Counted from the stretch's first letter, positions 26,415 through 35,009 are shown. The stretch is DNA of 64,000 nucleotides from Acidovorax sp. SUPP3334 (GCF_030159055.1 NZ_BQXQ01000031.1:1-64000); one strand, 5' to 3'. Translations and numbers: made by a program. Notes: a model not told the origin generated them from the letters alone.

Positions 26415-28067
26415 ATGCAGCTCGACAGCTACCTCGAAATCTTCACCACCATGTACGGGTGGGCCTTCGCCAACATCATCGGCGAGGTGATTACCGGCAC
26501 CGGCCTGATCATCGTGCCCTTCGCGGTCATCCTCTTCAACGCCTGGCGCGATGCCAAGGAGCAGGGCCTGGAGAGCGCCGGCGTGCTGCCGCTCCTGGAG
26601 AGCGTGGGCACGAAGATCATCGTCGCACTGTTCGTGATGTCGCTGTGTTTCGCCACCACGCCCATCACCTCGCTCAGCTCCGTCAACCTGAGCTACTTGC
26701 CCGATGCGACCCCCCTGGAGCCCAATCCCACCATGGTCTCGCGCAACGGCGGCACGGGCTCGGGCTACGACGCGGCGATGAAGGATGCCTCGGACGGCAC
26801 CATGAGCACGGCGGGCAACCTCTCCCAGGTGCCGGCCTGGTGGTTCTCCACCATGGCAATCTCCTCGGGCATCAACCGCGCCGTGCGCGCCGGCGTTCGA
26901 TCGGGAGACCGGCAGATCCGCATGGTCGAGGACATGGCCCGCAACGCGACCATCCAGGACCCGCGCGTGCTCAACGCCGTCCAGCGCTTCTACAGCGAGT
27001 GCTTTATCCCGGCGCGAAGCCGCTACCTGGCGGCCGCCAGCGGCGCCCTGTCCGCGACGGGGCAAAGCCTGGTGGCGGTGGACAACAAGGAATACGGCCC
27101 CACGGACGTGGACTGGATCGGCAGCCAGCTGTTTCGCACGGAGCCCGGCTACTACGCCGACATGCGTTCCTACAACCCGGTGCCGGATTTCCCGGTGGAT
27201 TTCTCCCGAGACATCGACTACTACAACCCGGCCAGCGGCATCGCCCCGCCCCACTCTGGTGTAGTGAATCCCGAGTGGGGCCGGCCCACCTGCAAGCAGT
27301 GGTGGGAGGACGGAACGAACGGAGTGCGCGAGAAGATGGTGGGCCACGCCGGCAGCTTCGGCAAGCTCGTGGACGTAGCCAGCAGCGCCATGAACTGGAG
27401 CAGCATCGACCAGACCAAGGATTCCTTTGCGCGCTTGGCGCAGAAGAGAGCCAACCCCCAGTTCGTGGACCCCGATCGCATCATGGGCACCGACTACGAC
27501 ACCGTGACATCGTTCAGTCGCACCGTTGTAGGCGCAGCCACGGTATTCGGCGTGGGCTGGGAAGCCACCCTGGCCAGCCTGTCGATGCAGCCGCTCATCA
27601 CGGGCCTGCCGATGATCCAGGCGCTGGTCCTCATGTCGATCTACATGTTCCTGCCGCTGATCACCTTCTTGAGCGGCTACGACTTGCGCGTTCTGTTCTA
27701 CGGTGCTGTGGCGATCTTCACCGTGAAACTCTGGGCAACGATGTGGTTCATCGCCCAGTGGATCGACGCCAGGCTCATCGACGCGATGTATCCAGGCGCG
27801 CAGGGCAATATCTTCGTGCAGGAAATATCACAGCTTGCCGGCTCCATGGCGTCATCGGGCTATAAGCGGATGATCCTGAATATCCTGATGATGGCCCTGT
27901 TCATTGGCTTGCCCATAGTTTGGACAGGAATGATGAGTTGGGCTGGAATCAACTTGGGTCAGCAGTTGGGAGACTTGATGAAAAACGCCGACGGATTGGC
28001 AAAAAGCAGTGCTGGAAAGACCGCAGGTCCAGTTAAAGCAGTAGGTAAAGGAATAACTAAACTCTGA
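26415..28067 (+). CDS. traG: TraG-like mating-pair stabilisation membrane protein (N-terminal domain type)
   Basis: 550 aa. Membrane segments lie near the N-terminus (about 15-45 and 65-85) and in a cluster at about 385-540. YLEIFTTMYGWAFANIIGE at the start and the Cys-containing periplasmic region (YSECFIPARSRYLAAASG) resemble the TraG N-terminal domain of F-like and PFGI-1-like systems. It closes the conjugation operon. The last 150 bases are lower in GC than the rest. This TraG is unrelated to the VirD4-type TraG. Confidence 0.88.
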   Translation: MQLDSYLEIFTTMYGWAFANIIGEVITGTGLIIVPFAVILFNAWRDAKEQGLESAGVLPLLESVGTKIIVALFVMSLCFATTPITSLSSVNLSYLPDATPLEPNPTMVSRNGGTGSGYDAAMKDASDGTMSTAGNLSQVPAWWFSTMAISSGINRAVRAGVRSGDRQIRMVEDMARNATIQDPRVLNAVQRFYSECFIPARSRYLAAASGALSATGQSLVAVDNKEYGPTDVDWIGSQLFRTEPGYYADMRSYNPVPDFPVDFSRDIDYYNPASGIAPPHSGVVNPEWGRPTCKQWWEDGTNGVREKMVGHAGSFGKLVDVASSAMNWSSIDQTKDSFARLAQKRANPQFVDPDRIMGTDYDTVTSFSRTVVGAATVFGVGWEATLASLSMQPLITGLPMIQALVLMSIYMFLPLITFLSGYDLRVLFYGAVAIFTVKLWATMWFIAQWIDARLIDAMYPGAQGNIFVQEISQLAGSMASSGYKRMILNILMMALFIGLPIVWTGMMSWAGINLGQQLGDLMKNADGLAKSSAGKTAGPVKAVGKGITKL

Positions 28068-28071
28068 AGCG

Positions 28072-28482
28072 TTACTTTCGCCCGCCGTAATACGCTTCCC
28101 AATCAGAATGCGTGACATTTGTTATGTCGGGAACACCAAAAGTATCAACGCCGCTATAGGAGGTGTATGCCCCATCTTCTTTTTCTTCATCGAAATCCGG
28201 CGCAGTGGCGAGTATGAAAAGGAAAATCTTCCCCAGCACCGCCAAAGTGCCAAGAAGGAAAGCGCCGATCTTGAAGGATTGCCTGGGCAGGCTGGCCGTG
28301 AAACTGCTGCGGGCCGCTCCGGCTTCACGGGCTTGCGAGTCCATCGAGCGAACGAGTGGCTTGAATACCCCGATGAACTCTTTCAGTGAATCCCGCACCC
28401 ACAGCGCGAGGATGATGCAAACGCGCAGCAAGAACTTGCCGCCATGAAAAAGCAGTCGCCAAAAATAGTGGTTCGTTTGCAT
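28072..28482 (-). CDS. hypothetical membrane protein
   Basis: 136 aa with two hydrophobic segments (about 10-28 and 72-92) and an acidic Tyr-rich tail (DFDEEKEDGAYTSYSG). It is convergent with traG, ending 4 bp from its stop, and is the last gene of a short minus-strand series from 29095. No homologue recognised. Confidence 0.65.
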   Translation of the reverse strand: MQTNHYFWRLLFHGGKFLLRVCIILALWVRDSLKEFIGVFKPLVRSMDSQAREAGAARSSFTASLPRQSFKIGAFLLGTLAVLGKIFLFILATAPDFDEEKEDGAYTSYSGVDTFGVPDITNVTHSDWEAYYGGRK

Positions 28483-28609
28483 GGCCTGAAGGCTCCCTTG
28501 TTATTTGTGCAAGCGATCATCGACAGGCGCCGTTTGTGTGTCAATGCTTTGCGGATGCAAGGCTTGTAACTTTCTGCTGAAACCCACATTCGTGCCGGTC
28601 TTGTCTTGG

Positions 28610-28897
28610 CTAATGGGCGATCAACGGCACGTCGATCCCGGATGCGGTCACCAAAAATCCGGCAGATGTCGCTTCGACAGCTATCGCCACACCCAGGATC
28701 GCTTCGACCTGCCGGACGTTGATGCCCAACGCTCTGCAGCCGGCAGCGTGCTCGGCCACCAGTTGCCGCATCTGCATCGGGTTCAGGACCAGCCGGACGG
28801 GTGGTGATTGGCCTGTCCGCGTGTGCCGGTAGATGGCGCTGACGATAGTCGCATAGAGATGCCCATTGCCATCGCCTTCCACAGAATACGTCGACAC
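28610..28897 (-). CDS. hypothetical protein
   Basis: 95 aa, apparently starting at GTG 28897 just after the stop of the upstream gene. It looks cytosolic and includes RLVLNPMQMRQLVAEHAAGC. No domain recognised. The tight spacing suggests co-translation with the YqaE-like gene. Confidence 0.6.
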   Translation of the reverse strand: MSTYSVEGDGNGHLYATIVSAIYRHTRTGQSPPVRLVLNPMQMRQLVAEHAAGCRALGINVRQVEAILGVAIAVEATSAGFLVTASGIDVPLIAH

Positions 28898-28900
28898 GGC

Positions 28901-29095
28901 TTAAGCTCTTTGTGAGAGCGCCTTTTCGATCTTTTTGTCCGTGCTGTACTGACTCAATGCGTAAACAGCCCAGATGGTTGCTGGGAGCCAGCCGATCAGC
29001 GTGAGTTGAAGGATCAGACAAACGACACCGGCAATCGGTCTTCCGATGGTGAAGAAGGTTAGCCAAGGCAAAAACAAGGCGATCAGCAGTCGCAT
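28901..29095 (-). CDS. YqaE/Pmp3-like small membrane protein
   Basis: 64 aa with two helices and the segment CLILQLTLIGWLPATIWAV, followed by YALSQYSTDKKIEKAL. It resembles the short YqaE/Pmp3-related membrane proteins common on mobile elements. Role unknown; the family is often linked to membrane potential or stress. Confidence 0.72.
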   Translation of the reverse strand: MRLLIALFLPWLTFFTIGRPIAGVVCLILQLTLIGWLPATIWAVYALSQYSTDKKIEKALSQRA

Positions 29096-29153
29096 TTCTA
29101 TTCCCTTTCAATATCTCGTTATTGATTTTTCCAGAGCATATTACGGCTCGGAA

Positions 29154-29420
29154 TCATTTCTTGATCAAATACCCGATGATGCCCCCAGTCGCCGCAGACA
29201 GCACCGACATCGCCCACTTCTTTTCTTCAGCAGTGGCGGTGGATGATGAAAGTGTGCTGTAGCACAGGACCACGAGCAGTACCACGAAACCAACCGCTAC
29301 GACAAAAAGAGCAACATCCTTGAACAAGCGGACACGGCGCTCGCCGTCCGTCTCCTCGCGTTCGACCGAGACACTGAATTTGTGATTCGGTGGCGGTGAG
29401 TTGAGGTCGATCGTACTCAC
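29154..29420 (-). CDS. hypothetical single-helix membrane protein
   Basis: 88 aa: an acidic soluble start, one strong membrane helix (about 34-56) and a second weaker one (about 70-86) ending GGIIGYLIKK. GTG 29420 overlaps the stop of the ribbon-helix-helix gene, so the two are co-translated. A toxin role under control of the upstream gene is possible but not supported by any motif. Confidence 0.65.
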   Translation of the reverse strand: MSTIDLNSPPPNHKFSVSVEREETDGERRVRLFKDVALFVVAVGFVVLLVVLCYSTLSSSTATAEEKKWAMSVLSAATGGIIGYLIKK

Positions 29421-29626
29421 AACCCCACGATCTCCGTCTGCAACTTTTCGGTTTTGGGCTCGACGAGCCCGAGTTTCAGGCCACGCTGCTTGCCCTCACG
29501 CGCTGTAAGAAATAGTTGCAGGGCTTTGCGAAGAATTTCGCTCTTGTTGGTTTCCGTCTCCTGGGCTGCACGGTCAATCTCACGATTGAGGTCATCGGAC
29601 AGGACGACATTGAAGCGAACGCTCAT
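29417..29626 (-). CDS. ribbon-helix-helix (CopG/Arc-type) DNA-binding protein
   Basis: 69 aa. A beta strand (RFNVVLSDDLN) is followed by helices with REIDRAAQETETNKSEILRK, the CopG/MetJ-Arc fold. ATG 29626 follows AAGGAG. It would bind operator DNA as a dimer of dimers; the TTGTATT/AATACAA palindrome at 29700 lies 74 bp upstream in the divergent region and is the obvious candidate site. That binding is inference. Confidence 0.8.
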   Translation of the reverse strand: MSVRFNVVLSDDLNREIDRAAQETETNKSEILRKALQLFLTAREGKQRGLKLGLVEPKTEKLQTEIVGL

Positions 29627-29699
29627 GTGTGTACTCCTTAAAAATAGGTCACGGATGCGTCTTTTATACACTTTTTTCACGCATTGGGTGAAATCAATT

Positions 29700-29717
29700 T
29701 TGTATTGCACAATACAA
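29700..29717. promoter_or_regulatory. TTGTATT-gcac-AATACAA palindrome
   Basis: Perfect 7-bp arms, 4-base spacer. It ends 7 bp before the metalloprotease ATG and contains a TACAAT candidate -10 at 29713, so the plus-strand transcript may be leaderless. The divergent ribbon-helix-helix gene starts at 29626. A near copy is at 5386. Confidence 0.6.
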
Positions 29718-29724
29718 TTTATCC

Positions 29725-30507
29725 ATGGCAACACAACCTTCCGTGCATACCCCGACGCAACAGACCTATTCAGAGCTGCAGCAGGCGTACAGCCACTTCA
29801 ATGAGACGCTCTTTGGTGGCTTGTTACCAGGCTGCCTCATCACGCTGCAGCGCGAGAAGCGCACGTGCGGCTACTTCTCGGCCCAGCGCTTTGCCAACCT
29901 GGAAGGAGGCATGACCGACGAGATCGCCATGAATCCCGCCTACTTTGCAGTGGTGCCGATGGTGGAGACCATGCAGACGCTGGTCCACGAGATGTGCCAC
30001 CTTTGGCAATCGCACTTCGGCAAGCCTGGACGCGGGCGATACCACAATGAGGAATGGGCATCCAAGATGGAGGCCATCGGCCTTATGCCCTCCTCCACTG
30101 GCCAACCTGGTGGCAAGCGGACAGGGGACATGATGGCTGACTACGCCATCGAGGGCGGGCCATTCCTCAACGCCTGCGCTGAGTTGCTCACCCGTTCATT
30201 TCGGATCAGTTGGTATGACCGCTTCCCCGCTTCAGAACATGTTCAGGCTGGCCAGCAAAGCATGGCAATGCACCTGGGCGCTTCGGTTGGTGGGGGCAGC
30301 GTGCCGGCGCAGTCCATCGCCGTGATGGCCAGCCTGGTCAATCCAGCGGCCATATCAGGCGAAGACGGTGGGGAGAACCCCAAGCCGGCGGCGAACAAAT
30401 CGAACCGCGCCAAGTACGTCTGCCCGTGCGAGAAACAGGTGTGGGGCAAGCCTGGGTTATTGCTGATCTGTGGCAGTTGCCATGAAGGGTTCGATGTACA
30501 GGAATGA
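29725..30507 (+). CDS. SprT-like zinc metalloprotease
   Basis: 260 aa. The catalytic site is TLVHEMCHLWQ at about 87-97 (HExxH type), within the SprT-like fold that begins YSELQQAYSHFNETLFGG. A C-terminal zinc ribbon (about 230-255) has CPCEKQVWGKPG and CGSCHEG. SprT-like enzymes act on proteins bound to DNA in some systems, which might suit conjugation. There is no Shine-Dalgarno sequence before the ATG. A separate transcription unit. Confidence 0.88.
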   Translation: MATQPSVHTPTQQTYSELQQAYSHFNETLFGGLLPGCLITLQREKRTCGYFSAQRFANLEGGMTDEIAMNPAYFAVVPMVETMQTLVHEMCHLWQSHFGKPGRGRYHNEEWASKMEAIGLMPSSTGQPGGKRTGDMMADYAIEGGPFLNACAELLTRSFRISWYDRFPASEHVQAGQQSMAMHLGASVGGGSVPAQSIAVMASLVNPAAISGEDGGENPKPAANKSNRAKYVCPCEKQVWGKPGLLLICGSCHEGFDVQE

Positions 30508-30574
30508 GTGAAATCCAACTTTTGGATCGGTCAATCGCTGATGCGATTCAACCATTTCTGGTCGTCATTTGTGC

Positions 30575-30967
30575 TTATCCATGCCCACCCACGGAGTGCT
30601 TCGTGAACAGGGTCAGCATGGTGTGCAACATCTCGATTTCCGACAGTGGCTCGCTATCCGGAACATTCAATCTACTTGGGAAAAAGCTCGTTCCAAGGGT
30701 ATGAAACCTTGCAAGATTTGGTGAGGTTTCGAGTGAAGATGCAAGAATGGTGGAAAATTCCGGATCATTGTGGTGATAGCTGGTTTTGACAAAAAAACCG
30801 GCGGCTATTTTCTTCTGTCCATGACTTGATGTTGCAACGCATACCGCATACAGGTTCGGAAGTATTCGATAAAAATTTGGGTCGAATTCGCGCGTGAAAC
30901 TGGTAATTGACTCAGCGCCGTTGAAAACACAATCGAAAACAGGAATGGATACCCCACCTCTTTCCAT
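30575..30967 (-). CDS. hypothetical protein, AT-rich gene
   Basis: 130 aa starting MERGGVSIPVFDCVFNG after GAGGGA. Soluble, no motif recognised. Base composition is clearly lower in GC than the neighbours, a sign of separate origin. An overlapping longer frame on the same strand (30805-31272) covers its 5' part; I prefer this one because its composition and start look more natural. Confidence 0.5.
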   Translation of the reverse strand: MERGGVSIPVFDCVFNGAESITSFTREFDPNFYRILPNLYAVCVATSSHGQKKIAAGFFVKTSYHHNDPEFSTILASSLETSPNLARFHTLGTSFFPSRLNVPDSEPLSEIEMLHTMLTLFTKHSVGGHG

Positions 30968-31097
30968 AAAATCAGTCCCTCGTCTTGGTTGTCACTAAAA
31001 AAATCCATCGTCAAGCCTAAACCCTCTGCCACTTCTGAAGGCAGCGCAAGCGTGCCTCGGCTACGCCCTGCAGTCAGAGATTCTGCCTCCCCTGTAG

Positions 31098-31379
31098 TTA
31101 GCTGAACTCGACAGCCAAGCTCTCGGTCTCCAGGACGATAGGTAAAGGCGTGTGATCGGCATCGAACTGCCCTTGTCTCCAGCCCAGCATCAGCGTGGCT
31201 TCGCCCGAGAAAAACACCGGCGCAACGTCTGCAGCCGAGTGCCGTAATCCAAGGGCATATGCCATCCACCAAGCGCGACTCTCCTGCGCATTTCCTTGGT
31301 CGGGATCGAAAGACTGCATGACGCGCGCATTGGCCAATACGCAGCGCGCATCAAGTGCTTGCTCGGGAAGGCTTTTCAT
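31098..31379 (-). CDS. hypothetical protein
   Basis: 93 aa starting MKSLPEQALDARCVLANA with a good AGGAGC ribosome site. Soluble; contains AWWMAYALGLRHSA. No function assigned. It follows the membrane-protein gene at 31399 by 19 bp and is probably co-transcribed. Confidence 0.62.
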   Translation of the reverse strand: MKSLPEQALDARCVLANARVMQSFDPDQGNAQESRAWWMAYALGLRHSAADVAPVFFSGEATLMLGWRQGQFDADHTPLPIVLETESLAVEFS

Positions 31380-31398
31380 CTTTTTCGCTCCTGATCGA

Positions 31399-31788
31399 TC
31401 AACCGCGCACGATCCGATTCACCGTGTGACCGGATAGGCACAGCAGCACGAACGCGCCTAGCTTCGTGTACCACTCTGCCCACCACACGCTGAACAACTC
31501 CCGCGGCACGAAGTCAGGAAGAGCGCCATAAGCCCAATGGTCGATCGCTGGAAACCATGCGCATGCCATCAGGCCAAGGAACAGCGGCCATGTATTTCCA
31601 ATACCAAGGATCGATTCGGTGTCAAAGAGGTGGATGGCGAATCCCGCGAGCAGCGTGACCACGAACGTGTAGCCAGTGACCCGCACGGCAGTGGCCATGT
31701 CCAGGCCGGTCGCGCCGGCGATGGCGGCAATGCTCGCCATCCCCAGGACCATCCATTTCCCCTCGTTGTTTTCGTAAGCGTTTGCCAT
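31399..31788 (-). CDS. hypothetical multi-helix membrane protein
   Basis: 129 aa with about four hydrophobic helices (about 13-32, 38-52, 62-80 and 106-122). GGGAGG precedes the start. It reads away from operator copy c, which also faces the divergent PH-domain gene, so both may share control. No family recognised. Confidence 0.65.
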   Translation of the reverse strand: MANAYENNEGKWMVLGMASIAAIAGATGLDMATAVRVTGYTFVVTLLAGFAIHLFDTESILGIGNTWPLFLGLMACAWFPAIDHWAYGALPDFVPRELFSVWWAEWYTKLGAFVLLCLSGHTVNRIVRG

Positions 31789-31839
31789 ATGACCTCCCAG
31801 TCATTGATTTTTCGATTGCCATGAGAACGGGCGGCTGTC

Positions 31840-31879
31840 AAGCCGAAACCGTTCGCCACGTGTCGCATGGTTTCCGGCT
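31840..31879. promoter_or_regulatory. 40-bp imperfect palindrome, operator copy c
   Basis: Arms AAGCCGAAACC and GGTTTCCGGCT with an 18-bp centre containing GCCACGTGTCGCA. It is closest in sequence to copy b. It lies between divergent genes starting at 31788 and 31914, a natural place for a shared operator. Confidence 0.75.
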
Positions 31880-31913
31880 GACGTCCGGCCCGCGCGCACC
31901 TACATTGCTGCCG

Positions 31914-32399
31914 ATGTCCAAGAACCATGCTTCCGATGCCGCTCGCTTGGCGAGCCAAGCCAGCGTCTCCACTGCCCACAAGATCGAAACCCGCGTGCTT
32001 TGGTCAGCTGGCCAGGGCCAGGTCTGCAATGCCGGTGTGTTCGTTTTCGCCCTGCTCTTTTGTTGGCTCGTCCTGCCAGTAGGCTGGGCGCTGTATCGGT
32101 ATTTGCGAACGGCGAATCACCATTACGTGCTGACCGACCAGCGGCTGCTGGAACACTCGGGAATAATCGTCAAGAAAATCGAAGCGCTTGAACTCTACCG
32201 GGTCAAGGACTTGTCCGTCTCTGGTAATTTGTTGCAAACCGTTTTTGGTCGCGGGCAAATCATCTTGCTCACCACGGACAGCACGAATCCCACACTGATA
32301 ATCGATGCCGTGCCGGATGCGGCTGGTGTCTCAAAAATAATACGTGATGCCGTGGAAGACTGCCGCGCGGCCAAAGGCGTTCGCGCATTCGATTATTAA
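31914..32399 (+). CDS. PH-domain (YdbS/bPH2-like) membrane protein
   Basis: 161 aa. One or two membrane segments (about 42-62) are followed by a bacterial PH-like domain with NHHYVLTDQRLLEHSG and the LELYRVKDLSV stretch characteristic of YdbS/YdbT-type proteins. ATG 31914 places operator copy c upstream; earlier in-frame codons would put the operator inside the gene. Function of the family is poorly known. Confidence 0.8.
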   Translation: MSKNHASDAARLASQASVSTAHKIETRVLWSAGQGQVCNAGVFVFALLFCWLVLPVGWALYRYLRTANHHYVLTDQRLLEHSGIIVKKIEALELYRVKDLSVSGNLLQTVFGRGQIILLTTDSTNPTLIIDAVPDAAGVSKIIRDAVEDCRAAKGVRAFDY

Positions 32400-32418
32400 A
32401 AAATCTATGAGGGAATCA

Positions 32419-32634
32419 ATGCAATCCTTTGAAATCATTCGCCAGAAAATCATTGCTGAGCAAAAGACCGCTTTGTTGCGTGCTCTTTTGATCGCAACTG
32501 CCGTGTTGGCCGGCGCCGGCGTCGGCCTGCTCTGGGGTGATGCACCTTCGTTCCATGGCCTCGTCCGCGTCGGCGGACTGGGCTCCTTGGCCGGCAGCGT
32601 GGCACTCCTACTGACCCATCCCAAAACAAAATGA
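32419..32634 (+). CDS. hypothetical two-helix membrane protein
   Basis: 71 aa starting MQSFEIIRQKII, with two membrane segments (about 20-40 and 50-66). GAGGGA lies 4 bases before ATG 32419; ATG 32407 is the alternative. Its stop overlaps an ATG preceding dsbC, so the three genes 31914-33392 look like one operon. Confidence 0.65.
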   Translation: MQSFEIIRQKIIAEQKTALLRALLIATAVLAGAGVGLLWGDAPSFHGLVRVGGLGSLAGSVALLLTHPKTK

Positions 32635-32645
32635 GGAAATCATCG

Positions 32646-33392
32646 ATGTCCCAGATCCATCGGCCGCGGCTGCGCGCCCTGCTCCTGCGCGCAACCGTGC
32701 TGGCCAGCCTGTCCATGTCCGTAGGCGCGCAGCCAATCCCACCCAGCCTCAAGGCCACGATCGAGCAGAACACGGCTGGTAAGGTCCGGGTCGAGCAGAT
32801 CACGGCCTCCCCTATCCCCGGTATCTACCAGGTGGTTTCCGAAGGCGAGATCTTCTACACCGATGCCTCCGGTCGCTTCGGCTTCGTGGGTGGGGCCATG
32901 GTGGACATGAAGACCCAGCAGGACCTCACCGCGCCGCAGCTCGAAAAGCTCAACAGTGTCCCCTTCGCAAACCTCCCGCTCAAGCACGCGATCAAGGAGG
33001 TGCATGGCAACGGCAAACGGCAGGTGGCCGTGTTCGAAGATCCGCAGTGCCCGATCTGCCGGGTCTTCACCAAGTTCGTGGACCAGCTCGACGACGTGAC
33101 GGTCTATCGGTTCATGTTTCCAGTGATCAGCCCGGAGTCGGCGCAGCTCGCGCGCGCTGCCTGGTGCTCGCCCAACCGTGCCGAGGCCTGGCAGCAGGTC
33201 ATGGCGGGCCGTCGCCTGCAGGGCCGGGAGGACTGTGACACCAGCGGCTTGGTCGAGATCCTCAAGTTCGGTGAGCGGCACCGCATCCAGAACACGCCCA
33301 CCGTGATCCTGGGCAATGGCAAGCGCCTGGTGGGCGCCACGCCGCCCGAGCAGTTCATCGCCGAGCTTGACGCGAGCGTGAGCAGCAAATGA
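32646..33392 (+). CDS. dsbC: DsbC-like thiol:disulfide interchange protein
   Basis: 248 aa periplasmic protein with a signal peptide (about 8-28), an N-terminal dimerisation domain (about 30-95, GIYQVVSEGEIFYTDASG) and a thioredoxin fold with active site CPIC at about 135-138. DsbC homologues are common ICE genes that repair disulfides in Cys-rich pilus proteins such as the TraU-like product at 22236. GAGGA precedes ATG 32646. Confidence 0.9.
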   Translation: MSQIHRPRLRALLLRATVLASLSMSVGAQPIPPSLKATIEQNTAGKVRVEQITASPIPGIYQVVSEGEIFYTDASGRFGFVGGAMVDMKTQQDLTAPQLEKLNSVPFANLPLKHAIKEVHGNGKRQVAVFEDPQCPICRVFTKFVDQLDDVTVYRFMFPVISPESAQLARAAWCSPNRAEAWQQVMAGRRLQGREDCDTSGLVEILKFGERHRIQNTPTVILGNGKRLVGATPPEQFIAELDASVSSK

Positions 33393-33418
33393 ATCAACAC
33401 GATCAGAGGGAAGACTCC

Positions 33419-34048
33419 ATGAAGTTATCGAACACAAAGAGCGCGATCGCGGCGGGCCTGGTGGCCACCGCGCTGTGCATCGCCGCCGGTGCTGCGGGCG
33501 CGCAGGAGCGAGGGAATATCCAGTTTCCTGCCGGCTTGAAGTGGAAATTGATGCCGTTGGTGACCTTCAATTCACGGCAATACATCAGTGGTAATCCAGA
33601 GGAAAAAAGGCTTCTGGAGCCGATCTGGAAAGAGAACATTGACTCCACGCCACTAAACCTCGTTCGCAACGACGGCAGTAGGTTGGGCAGCTTCATTCTC
33701 TATCAAACGCATGAGAATAAGGAGAACAGGTATATCTTCACCATGTTCAGTGCCTTCGAGTCCAAATGCGAGCCGCCTCCAAACGGGCCATTTGCACAAA
33801 AAGGCTATGTACCCCCGATGTACAGCATTTGCCCCATGCGCGTGATTGTGGAAGAAAAAGCCACCGGCCGCAGGAAGCAAAAGGATTTTTCGAATTACTG
33901 CCACCTGTCCATAGACGACGAAAATACGCCGCTCGCGCAAAATCACACAGAATTCGCGTTCGACGACAAGACTGACAGCGCCTACTTTCGGGTGATTCAG
34001 TACGGCAAGCGTGTGCCTGAATGTGATCGTGCGTTGCACCTCGGATGA
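33419..34048 (+). CDS. hypothetical exported protein
   Basis: 209 aa with a signal peptide (about 7-29, AGAAGA-QE) and four Cys in the mature part (CEPPPNG, YSICPMRV, SNYCHLS, ECDRAL), plausible substrates for the DsbC encoded just upstream. No homologue recognised. AGAGGGA precedes the start. GC drops compared with dsbC. Confidence 0.65.
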   Translation: MKLSNTKSAIAAGLVATALCIAAGAAGAQERGNIQFPAGLKWKLMPLVTFNSRQYISGNPEEKRLLEPIWKENIDSTPLNLVRNDGSRLGSFILYQTHENKENRYIFTMFSAFESKCEPPPNGPFAQKGYVPPMYSICPMRVIVEEKATGRRKQKDFSNYCHLSIDDENTPLAQNHTEFAFDDKTDSAYFRVIQYGKRVPECDRALHLG

Positions 34049-34063
34049 CAGGTGCCGACAAAC

Positions 34064-34993
34064 ATGCAACGCACCCTCTTTGCGCTCTGCTCGGCGCTGT
34101 TGTTGGGCTGGCTGGCGCTGCTGGCCACGCATCTTCCTGCTTCGGCTCAGCAACGCCTGGTGACCAATGACCGCGTGACGGCCGATCAGGTGTCTCAAGC
34201 AATCGCCCGGTCGCCCAACGCCAGCCAATGGCTGCGTGCGAACGCAAATGCCGTGGGCAATCTGGCCATCAATGTCGAGAGCGGCGGCTACCTCTCTGTC
34301 TACAACGGCTCCTGCTGCTATGGCGTGCTGCAGATGAACAACGAGAACATCCGGCAGGCAACTGACGTAACGCCCGCGGAGTTCAGAACATGGAGCCTGC
34401 AGCGCCAAGTCGACGCCTGGTCGCGAGTCATGTCGCAGGCCCTGCAGGCCACCCCGGCCCAGGCCCTGGCGGCCCTGGGCACGTTCGATGGTCGGCGCGT
34501 CGATGCGAACATGATCCTGGCCTGCGTTCAGCTTGGCATCGGCAACTGCCAGCGCATGATCGTCTCGGGGCGCTGCTCGGGCTTCTCCGATTCCAACGGC
34601 ACGACCATCTGCGGCATGGCAGATCGCATTGCGGGCAATGCACCCTCGCCCACGACGCCCGGCACCACCGCCCCCTCCACGCCGATCTCCAGCGGCGGTA
34701 GCGGCATTGCATTCAACAACGGCTGTATCCGTGGCTCCGATGGGCAGTGCGTGCCCGTCACCGAGGCGCTGCGCATCGGCTTCGAGCAGGGCTCGGGCGT
34801 GTCCATGGCACGCATGCGCTCCATCATCCAGATGCTGCTCGTAGCCATCACGCTGCTGGTCGTCTCCAGCGCCATGGTGGGCGTATGGCAGCAGTACGCC
34901 CGCGGCGTCATCGACAAGGCCACGATGATGGAATACATGCAAAAAGGCTGCATCATCGTGATGATCGTCTTTGCCGTGATGACGATTTTTTGA
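34064..34993 (+). CDS. lysozyme-like domain fused to a pilin-like membrane tail
   Basis: 309 aa. A signal peptide (about 5-29) leads to a transglycosylase/lysozyme-like domain with NVESGGYLSVYNGSCCYGV (candidate catalytic Glu in VESGG) and VLQMNNENI. A Pro/Thr/Ser linker (about 200-220) is followed by FEQGSGVSMARMRSII and two membrane helices resembling the TIGR03758 protein at 13248. I read it as a cell-wall hydrolase carrying its own conjugation-subunit-like anchor. GTG 34052 is an alternative start. Confidence 0.65.
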   Translation: MQRTLFALCSALLLGWLALLATHLPASAQQRLVTNDRVTADQVSQAIARSPNASQWLRANANAVGNLAINVESGGYLSVYNGSCCYGVLQMNNENIRQATDVTPAEFRTWSLQRQVDAWSRVMSQALQATPAQALAALGTFDGRRVDANMILACVQLGIGNCQRMIVSGRCSGFSDSNGTTICGMADRIAGNAPSPTTPGTTAPSTPISSGGSGIAFNNGCIRGSDGQCVPVTEALRIGFEQGSGVSMARMRSIIQMLLVAITLLVVSSAMVGVWQQYARGVIDKATMMEYMQKGCIIVMIVFAVMTIF

Positions 34994-35009
34994 TTCAGGA
35001 GATCATTCG

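Noticed and set aside
30805-31272. Longer minus-strand frame overlapping the 30575 and 31098 genes
   Set aside because: It covers the end of one plausible gene and the start of another in a different frame. Its N-terminal half is antiphase reading of the 31098 gene.
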